Positions 6,685 to 9,674 of a stretch of DNA of 9,674 bases are shown one piece after another. Numbering within the stretch: the stretch's first letter is position 1; every line of letters starts with the position of its first letter. The position numbers and the translations under genes were made by a program. The notes under the pieces were generated by a model. It ran no database searches and was not told the origin of the DNA. It saw only the letters and a program-made list of their open reading frames with translations. The stretch comes from Chloroflexota bacterium (lineage in GTDB: Bacteria; Chloroflexota; Dehalococcoidia; JABGRK01): the NCBI GenBank assembly GCA_030665485.1, contig DAOUZV010000040.1:1-9674 (forward strand). Direction: 5' to 3'.

Positions 6685-7083
6685 GTGGAAATTCAGTGGG
6701 TGCTGCTGGCAAAGAAGTGCTTGTTTAACGAAGACAAGACGCTGGACATTGAAAAAATAATGCAGAAGATGGAGTTTGACGGTATTCCCTACGTGGGCTC
6801 GCTCAAAATCATTATAAAATCGCAGACAAGCCCGACCGAGGTGGGAGAGAAGAAGATCATCACCCTTAAGATACATCATCAGAGCGACGGCGAGGTCCTT
6901 GTTACCGACATGCCATACGAAATACCGGATCTGTTCATGTGGGCCAAGTACTCGCCGTACATAACCATCGACCTAAGCGATTTTATTTTCCCCAAGACGG
7001 GTGAGTACTGCCTTGATTTTTATATAGACGGGGAGCTAAAAAACAGCGAATGGTTGACAATAGTCGATCATAGGACCAAGTAA
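6685..7083 (+). CDS. DUF6941-like small protein (rightward member of a divergent pair)
   Basis: A 132-residue soluble protein of unknown function. The start is GTG at 6685, because GGAG (6674-6677) sits exactly 7 bases before it and a promoter lies just upstream; the longer in-frame extension only mirrors the opposite gene. By eye its layout follows the leftward neighbour (6123-6539): an N-terminal strand (EIQWVLLAKK against KVDFAFLCDF), a TLDIEKIMQKM segment opposite KLSALGIGFESI, T-S-E-G-K-I followed by an acidic DG turn (SPTEVGEKKI/SDGE against STVEAGVKDI/ADGK), then F-FP-Y-IDGE (against VQFP-Y-IEGIE). Identity is low, so this reads as a diverged paralog with the same fold. There is no signal peptide or catalytic motif. 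The methyltransferase starts 42 bases downstream with no visible promoter of its own, so the two are probably co-transcribed. Confidence 0.72.
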   Translation: MEIQWVLLAKKCLFNEDKTLDIEKIMQKMEFDGIPYVGSLKIIIKSQTSPTEVGEKKIITLKIHHQSDGEVLVTDMPYEIPDLFMWAKYSPYITIDLSDFIFPKTGEYCLDFYIDGELKNSEWLTIVDHRTK

Positions 7084-7125
7084 GTAGCTGATAAAGATGG
7101 TGGGAAATCGGCTTTGGAGATAGAT

Positions 7126-7770
7126 ATGAGCTTTGATACGTCGAAACTGGGAGAGCACTGGAGTGGAAGGTATGAGATCAAGAAATACATCTGGGGCACT
7201 GACGCCAGCGGAATGGCACGGCATGCTCTCGAAATATTCAAGAAGCACGATCTGAAGACGCTGTTGCTGGCCGCCTGTGGTTATGGGCGTAACTCCAAGC
7301 TGTTTGCCGACAGTGGCATGGACGTGACCGGCGTTGATTCGTCGACGGTGGGTATCGCTATGGCTAGGGAGTTTGATCCGAAGTCTAACTATGTTTGTGC
7401 ATCTGTGATGGATATGCCGTTTGATGGGCCGTTCGACGCGGTGTTTTCGCTGAATGCTTTGCACCTTTTCCCCAAACACGAGCGGGCGCAGTTTATAGCC
7501 GAGTGTATGAGTCGAATAAACAAGGGCGGGCTGGGTTATTTCGCCGTATTCTCCGAGCAGGAATCTAGCTATGGCAAGGGCCCAAAACTCGAAGAAAATA
7601 CTTATGAGAGCCTGCCGGGCAGGCCAGCGCACTACTATACCGAAGAAGACCTCAGAAGTGAATTCATCGATAGCGAGGTTATCGAGACCGGTATTAGAGA
7701 GGACTCCGACATGCACGCTGACGGGCCGCACACGCATATACTGCGGTACATGGTGGCGCGCAAGCGGTGA
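7126..7770 (+). CDS. class I SAM-dependent methyltransferase (TehB/UbiE-like fold)
   Basis: A 214-residue Rossmann-fold methyltransferase. The ATG at 7126 is chosen over the in-frame TTG at 7114 because GGAG (7116-7119) lies 6 bases upstream of the ATG. SAM-binding motif I is LLLAACGYGRNS (46-57). Motif II ends in Asp71 (DVTGVD), motif III is VMDMPF around 94-99, and motif IV is FDAVFSLNALHLF (103-115). The N-terminal HW-GRYEI and W-G region precedes the core as in TehB/thiopurine-type enzymes, and a His-rich stretch (HADGPHTH) lies near the C-terminus. The SAM-binding core is complete. The acceptor is not identifiable; small molecules or metalloids are typical of such enzymes (family knowledge). 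It probably shares the promoter of the upstream DUF6941-like gene. Open frames on the opposite strand here are shadows. Confidence 0.88.
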   Translation: MSFDTSKLGEHWSGRYEIKKYIWGTDASGMARHALEIFKKHDLKTLLLAACGYGRNSKLFADSGMDVTGVDSSTVGIAMAREFDPKSNYVCASVMDMPFDGPFDAVFSLNALHLFPKHERAQFIAECMSRINKGGLGYFAVFSEQESSYGKGPKLEENTYESLPGRPAHYYTEEDLRSEFIDSEVIETGIREDSDMHADGPHTHILRYMVARKR

Positions 7771-7933
7771 GATAAGTAGTCGTTACTATGTTTTTTATCT
7801 CCTCAACCAGCTCTCTTATCTCCTTTACGCAGCCATCCATCCTTTTAGTGAGTTCAGCGTTTGCCAAACACGGGTCTTCCGATATTAATATATAGTCAGG
7901 AATGATTTTTGTGCCATGGGTTGACCAGGTGGG
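7694..7933 (-). pseudogene. candidate remnant of an unidentified protein gene
   Basis: On the minus strand an 80-codon open frame crosses the spacer after the methyltransferase and ends inside that gene's 3' end. Its spacer part (7933 to about 7771) reads like real protein: a segment containing HGTKIIPDYILISEDP, then a charged amphipathic helix (KEIRELVEEIKNIV). It has no ATG near its beginning, is preceded in frame by TAG (7936-7934), and has no ribosome site at a usable start. The last 25 or so codons overlap the methyltransferase in antisense and look random. I read it as the leftover of a longer gene that has lost both ends; I do not recognise the family. The alternative is chance openness in about 160 bases. 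Its two AGGAGATAA stretches fall inside the frame and are not ribosome sites for any gene seen. Confidence 0.3.
7769..7801. terminator. weak hairpin at the 3' end of the methyltransferase gene
   Basis: GAGATAA (7769-7775, over the stop codon) can pair with TTATCTC (7795-7801). Inside it TAGT (7777-7780) pairs with ACTA (7785-7788), and TTTTTT follows at 7791-7796. The inner stem of 4-5 pairs plus six T's resembles a weak intrinsic terminator on the plus strand. The T-run is shared with the outer stem, and the stem is A+T-rich, so confidence is low. Confidence 0.3.
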
Positions 7934-7934
7934 C

Positions 7935-7963
7935 TAGTCATAGATGTTGATATATAGGATAAT
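7935..7963 (+). promoter_or_regulatory. possible promoter very close to the 7973 start codon
   Basis: TAGTCA (7935-7940, 4 of 6 to the -35 consensus), a 17-base spacer and GATAAT (7958-7963, 5 of 6 to the -10 consensus). The start point would fall near 7970, only a few bases before the ATG at 7973. The mRNA would be leaderless or nearly so, which would explain why that gene has no clear ribosome-binding site. Confidence 0.4.
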
Positions 7964-7972
7964 GGCTGTATC

Positions 7973-8680
7973 ATGCTCTCTCGCCGCCTGATAATTGCCG
8001 TCTCGTTTTTTACGGTGATGGCTCTGTCTTTCGTTACGGTTTACATCTTATATCCTAAGCCTGAGGCCGATCCCTGGCCGCAGGATTATACATCGATTTT
8101 CAGCTATGCGATTGACGATGAGGGAAGCGATTTCGATGAGGATATATCCGGTGCACCGAGCTACATCGACGAGATCAACTATCCTGCCATCAATGTCACC
8201 AAAGTATCTTTGGGTGTTGAAGATAATTACTTGTATATGAGGCTGAACTACGCTGGTGAGGTGCCGTCGCTTCCGTTTCAGATTACGGCATCGGGCAATA
8301 TAGAGGCGCAGATAGTTGAGGCTCAGGGGACGAATATAGCGCTTGAAGTAGACAATAACCCGGATACTGGTGCCCTTGGTGTGGATATTTTCTTTGCCGT
8401 TAACTTTGATTATGGAGAACGGACTCAGGTTTATGCCAACTATGATTTTAGCGGCACAGATGATATACATGAGAACAATCAGCACATAGAGGGTGAGTTG
8501 GGCGAGGGCGGCATGGGATATGACTATGTCGTAGTGCGGTATGATACGTCGCGGATGGGTCAATTCTTCCCGCGAGGCAGTATGGTGATGATGGAGTTCT
8601 GGTCAGAAGCGGAGAGCGACCTGTATCACCACTTCGACTTTGAGGAGATTAACGCTGTGCAGTGGACTATACCACAGTAG
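7973..8680 (+). CDS. membrane-anchored or exported protein of unknown function
   Basis: A 235-residue protein with positive residues at 4-5 (RR), one hydrophobic segment at about 6-27, then PKPEADPWP and an acidic extracytoplasmic domain to the end. This looks like an uncleaved signal anchor: there is no lipobox cysteine and no clear signal peptidase site. The domain alternates strands and turns (VSLGVEDNYLYMRLNY near 79-94, NIALEVDNNPDTG near 121-133, VDIFFAVNFDYG near 137-148), recalling CBM9/DOMON-like beta-sandwiches, where a similar strand-plus-Asp pattern occurs. That resemblance is weak, and I do not assign a function. Many Asp and Glu residues could bind Ca2+ (inference). The ATG at 7973 lacks a good ribosome site but has a promoter just upstream; the next ATG (residue 16) would cut the hydrophobic segment. 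It converges on the GNAT gene 6 bases away, with no terminator between. Confidence 0.75.
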   Translation: MLSRRLIIAVSFFTVMALSFVTVYILYPKPEADPWPQDYTSIFSYAIDDEGSDFDEDISGAPSYIDEINYPAINVTKVSLGVEDNYLYMRLNYAGEVPSLPFQITASGNIEAQIVEAQGTNIALEVDNNPDTGALGVDIFFAVNFDYGERTQVYANYDFSGTDDIHENNQHIEGELGEGGMGYDYVVVRYDTSRMGQFFPRGSMVMMEFWSEAESDLYHHFDFEEINAVQWTIPQ

Positions 8681-8686
8681 GATTAG

Positions 8687-9154
8687 CTAGATTTCCTTAT
8701 ACAGCGAGTGCAGGTAATCGGCGAAGCCGTGTTTTTGCCAGAATGAGTATCCTATCTCGTTTTTGGGCACGACCTGCAGTTCTATGCGGTCCAGCCGGAT
8801 TGATCGTACCCAGTTGTAGATCGCCTCAAGCATCATGGCGCCCACGCCGCGGCGCCTATGATTCTGCTTTACGGCCATGTCCACAATCAGGCCGTAGTTC
8901 TCCTGCTTGAGCACGGGAGGGTGAGATGCTATACGGCAGGGCGAGTAACCTATAACTTCGTCGTCTTCGATGGCGATGAAAACCCTGGCCTCTTTCGTCC
9001 TCATCAGACCGCGGAGGTATCGCCTCCAGTTTTCAGCGCCGTCTTTCCTAGTTTCGAACAACGGATCTAACTGGGCGTGGTAGTCCATCAGCTCCTGCCA
9101 TAACTGAAGTATCTGCGGCAGGTGTTTGTGCTCGGCTACTTCAATAGTTATCAT
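8687..9154 (-). CDS. GNAT-family N-acetyltransferase
   Basis: A 155-residue single-domain GNAT enzyme. It transfers acetyl from acetyl-CoA to an amine on a small molecule or protein. The N-terminus (ITIEVAEHKHLPQILQLW) matches the family's first strand and helix. Motif A is VDMAVKQNHRRRGVGAMML (91-109), with the pyrophosphate-binding R-x-x-G-x-G at 100-105. Motif B is IELQVVPKNEIGYSFWQKHGF (near 124-144). Length is typical. The substrate is not identifiable. The ATG at 9154 is preceded by GAGG at 7 bases. A promoter at 9183-9211 lies just upstream, so it is probably transcribed alone. Its 3' end faces the 7973-8680 gene 6 bases away, so transcripts from the two genes probably overlap. Confidence 0.92.
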   Translation of the reverse strand: MITIEVAEHKHLPQILQLWQELMDYHAQLDPLFETRKDGAENWRRYLRGLMRTKEARVFIAIEDDEVIGYSPCRIASHPPVLKQENYGLIVDMAVKQNHRRRGVGAMMLEAIYNWVRSIRLDRIELQVVPKNEIGYSFWQKHGFADYLHSLYKEI

Positions 9155-9182
9155 GCCTTTGCCTCGAAAGTAAACGCTAGCT

Positions 9183-9211
9183 ATTATAACTCAATTTGCG
9201 GGTAAGGTGAA
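9183..9211 (-). promoter_or_regulatory. predicted sigma-70 promoter of the GNAT gene
   Basis: On the minus strand, TTCACC (9211-9206, 4 of 6), a 17-base spacer and a perfect TATAAT (9188-9183). The start point would be near 9176, about 22 bases before the ATG at 9154, leaving room for the GAGG ribosome site. Confidence 0.6.
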
Positions 9212-9408
9212 GGGCTTTGTAGTAATCGAAGTGTACGTTGGAATATCGGGGGAATGAACTTGACTGATTTTGCCCAAAATAGTAAGGTAGAACATTGGGA
9301 TTTTGGAATCGTCTTACAAGTATGCGGAGGCTCACGCTTACGCGAAGCGGGGGCATGCCAAAAGTAAGGATGCAATCACGATATAGATCTTGTCGTTGGA
9401 GATTGATA
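9212..9408. other. intergenic stretch with no supported gene
   Basis: This lies between the divergent GNAT and SRPBCC genes. On the plus strand there are short gene-like stretches: one around 9200-9256 ending in a stop, an ATG frame 9254-9367 of 37 codons with the G-run too close to its ATG, and another ending near 9387 (AEAHAYAKRGHAKSK). None has a proper start plus ribosome site, so none is called. CGCTT/AAGCG at about 9332-9346 can form a 5-base stem. No convincing promoter for the 9409 gene was found; TTGACT (9260-9265) has only a poor -10 partner. Confidence 0.4.
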
Positions 9409-9674
9409 ATGCGAATACTCTATAACATCTGGGAGGGAATCTGTGGGGCATCATTGATGTTTGTTCTCATCATACTGCCTTGCTTGAGGTCCAAACTGCG
9501 CAAGTGGGGGTCTACCGAGGAGGAGCTTAGTAGAGATCTGCCGGGTGATGAGTTGATTACAGAGATGAAGGGTTGGTACAACCACGCCATCACCATCAAT
9601 GCGGCGCCCGCCGACGTGTGGCCGTGGATATTACAACTTGGGCAGAACAAGGGCGGATTTTACAGCTACGAATT
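9409..9674 (+). CDS. membrane-anchored SRPBCC-family protein, 3'-truncated by the window
   Basis: An open frame runs from ATG 9409 to the right edge (88 codons and 2 bases) with no stop. GGAG (9398-9401) lies 7 bases before the ATG. The product starts MRILYNIWEG, has a hydrophobic helix at about 11-26 (ASLMFVLIILP), then basic residues (RSKLRK). It continues with WGSTEEEL and LPGDELI, a strand (HAITINAAPADVWPWILQLGQ) and GGFYSYE. That combination (W-G-T/S-x-E-E, LPGD, I-x-A-P-x-x-VWPW-x-x-Q-x-G, GGFYSY) is characteristic of a group of SRPBCC/START-like proteins often annotated as polyketide cyclase/dehydrase-like. They bind hydrophobic ligands in a helix-grip fold; the specific function is unknown. 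About half the protein is probably outside the window. The open frame on the opposite strand here is a shadow. Confidence 0.8.
   Translation, partial: MRILYNIWEGICGASLMFVLIILPCLRSKLRKWGSTEEELSRDLPGDELITEMKGWYNHAITINAAPADVWPWILQLGQNKGGFYSYE

Noticed and set aside
7036..7737. 233-codon minus-strand open frame over the methyltransferase
   Set aside because: The plus strand carries SAM motifs and a well-placed GGAG; the minus frame shows no domain and an Arg/His-rich composition typical of antisense shadows.
9254..9367. 37-codon plus-strand open frame beginning MNLTDFAQ
   Set aside because: The G-run is too close to the ATG to act as a ribosome site, and nothing in the sequence supports a family.
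9184..9375. 63-codon minus-strand open frame upstream of the GNAT gene
   Set aside because: No ribosome site, no recognisable motif, and it ends at the GNAT promoter.
1..9674. CRISPR arrays, tRNA/rRNA genes, insertion sequences, transposases or phage attachment sites
   Set aside because: No regularly spaced repeats, tRNA-like cloverleaf sequences, transposase motifs or terminal inverted repeats with target duplications were seen.

Overview
This is a bacterial window. It holds MnmE, sigma-70-type promoters (several with a perfect TATAAT) and Shine-Dalgarno-led genes, several of which start with GTG. Base composition is uneven. Hand-counted 60-base lines in mnmE and in the PHP gene are about 68-70% G+C, while lines in hsdM and hsdS are about 37-47%. 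Gene content and the G/C-hairpin intergenic style recall Chloroflexota (Dehalococcoidia-like), but that is a weak inference and no marker gene here settles it.

Layout. (1) 1-1304 (+): the tRNA-modification GTPase mnmE, with its N-terminus cut off by the window edge. (2) 1305-1405: a convergent gap with two G/C hairpins. (3) 6007 down to 1406 (-): five closely packed genes reading hsdS, hsdM, nitroreductase, PHP phosphoesterase, Sir2 deacylase. The gaps are 11, 2, 3 and 35 bases, and a strong promoter (TTTACA-18-TATAAT) sits directly before hsdS. No hsdR is visible. (4) 6123-7083: two small divergently transcribed genes of the DUF6941 type that look like diverged paralogs. They share a control region with back-to-back promoters and a 12-base perfect palindrome. 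(5) 7126-7770 (+): a class I SAM methyltransferase, probably co-transcribed with the rightward DUF6941-like gene. (6) 7771-7972: a spacer that carries, on the minus strand, what looks like a relic of a protein gene. (7) 7973-8680 (+): a membrane-anchored or exported protein of unknown function. (8) 8687-9154 (-): a GNAT acetyltransferase, convergent with the previous gene and 6 bases away. (9) 9409 to the right edge (+): the start of a membrane-anchored SRPBCC-family gene, cut by the window.

How the genes fit together. hsdS and hsdM should form a Type I DNA-adenine methyltransferase. Their A+T-richer composition suggests they were acquired and inserted ahead of an older nitroreductase-PHP-sir2 group, which would now be read from the hsdS promoter. 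Whether this is only read-through or a functional link (methylation or defence with NAD/flavin/nucleotide enzymes) cannot be decided from the sequence. The DUF6941 pair and its shared operator-like palindrome form a second self-contained unit.
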